From NCBI GenBank assembly GCA_903858475.1, contig CAIOIZ010000036.1, positions 1-32,650 on the forward strand: a stretch of DNA of 32,650 nt. The letters are read 5' to 3'. A model generated the notes under the pieces. It did not search any database. It worked only from the letters and a program-made list of their open reading frames with translations, and was not told the DNA's origin. Both the position numbers and the translations under genes were made by a program. Shown in pieces: positions 31,654 through 32,650 of the stretch; position 1 is the first letter of the stretch; the number at the start of each line of letters is the position of its first letter. The stretch is from an uncultured Bacteroidota bacterium. GTDB lineage: Bacteria > Bacteroidota > Bacteroidia > Chitinophagales > Chitinophagaceae.

Positions 31654-31685
31654 TTTTGATGGGAAGGAATAGGTCTATATCTTTG
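31654..31685 (+). promoter_or_regulatory. rrn P1: rRNA operon promoter P1
   Basis: TTTTG at 31654-31658, a 19-bp spacer and TATCTTTG at 31678-31685, a full match to the Bacteroidota consensus. The upstream sequence is rich in A/T, as expected for a strong rRNA promoter. It lies about 290 bp before mature 16S. Confidence 0.8.
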
Positions 31686-31770
31686 CCGTCCGTTCGAAAA
31701 AAAGCGAACAAGTTCTTCGAAAAAAATCTCCCCAAAAATCAGAAAATAATTAAAAAATATTCTCAAAAAA

Positions 31771-31802
31771 TTTGGGTTGGATTATAAAGGCCCTTACCTT
31801 TG
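31771..31802 (+). promoter_or_regulatory. rrn P2: rRNA operon promoter P2
   Basis: TTTG at 31771-31774, a 20-bp spacer and TACCTTTG at 31795-31802. This second consensus promoter, 117 bp downstream of P1, gives the tandem layout usual for rRNA operons. Confidence 0.75.
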
Positions 31803-31971
31803 CACTCCCAATTAAAAAAAGGGTGGCGAAATAAGGCCAAAAGATCTTTGAAAGTTTGGAAACAGCAGCAATCAATTTATTGATTAACAAGGTAATGTTA
31901 GCGCAAATATTAATTTAGAATTTGACGTTAATTTCCAATGAAATTACACAGTCAGTTCAAACATCACATTT

Positions 31972-32650
<679 letters not shown>

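Larger units (their letters stand above)
31343..31971. other. AT-rich intergenic region and rRNA operon leader
   Basis: About 630 bp without a supported gene. The left part carries an A/T-only hairpin (31539-31571). The right part carries two tandem promoters and the pre-16S leader, including GATCTTTGAAAG at 31843-31854 shortly before the mature rRNA. Short inverted repeats such as GTTCG/CGAAC (31693-31710) lie between the promoters. Confidence 0.6.

Overview
The window is an AT-rich piece of a Bacteroidota chromosome, most likely Chitinophagaceae. The taxonomic case rests on the 5' part of a 16S rRNA gene at the right edge, whose start and V3-V4 context read as Bacteroidota and Chitinophagaceae-like. 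Supporting evidence is the Bacteroidota-type promoters (TTG, about 19 bp, TAnnTTTG), the scarcity of Shine-Dalgarno sequences, two proteins with type IX secretion C-terminal sorting domains, a TonB-dependent receptor with a carboxypeptidase-regulatory-like N-terminus, and several short lipoproteins. I cannot fix the genus by eye. I saw no insertion sequence, phage, CRISPR array or tRNA gene.

Layout from left to right. (1) The last codons of the GTPase Era and the complete GTPase Der, closed by a terminator. (2) Two secreted proteins, 652 and 2167 residues, which share a C-terminal cassette of about 185 residues; the larger contains duplicated modules in mirror order. (3) A minus-strand ECF sigma factor and small membrane anti-sigma-like protein, divergent from an NlpC/P60 peptidase, with several inverted repeats between them. 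(4) A minus-strand cluster: small lipoprotein, fluoride channel CrcB, inorganic pyrophosphatase, half-length TauE/SafE permease; upstream of it lie a second DUF4878-like lipoprotein, a YiiX-like hydrolase lipoprotein and PhoH. (5) A TonB-dependent receptor, ribulose-phosphate epimerase and TPR lipoprotein, all minus strand; then a divergent TolB-like protein converging on a YfcE-type phosphoesterase. (6) A homogentisate dioxygenase with its own terminator. (7) A seven-gene operon: TetR regulator, TolC-type outer membrane protein, HlyD-type adaptor, two ABC ATPases and two ABC-2 permeases. (8) A long AT-rich leader with tandem rRNA promoters and the start of 16S rRNA.

The most coherent system is the exporter operon. 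It matches the E. coli cecR-ybhGFSR layout, but the YbhF-like ATPase is split into two genes and a dedicated TolC gene is inserted. In the two ATPases the consensus losses (Q-loop and H-loop in the first, signature motif in the second) all fall in the same composite ATP site, so one canonical and one degenerate site are predicted. The TetR gene is preceded by a clear promoter whose predicted transcription start lies inside a 16-bp inverted repeat, a good autoregulatory operator candidate. The second functional link worth attention is crcB directly upstream of ppa: pyrophosphatase is a classic fluoride-sensitive enzyme. I found no clearly novel defence or mobile system here.
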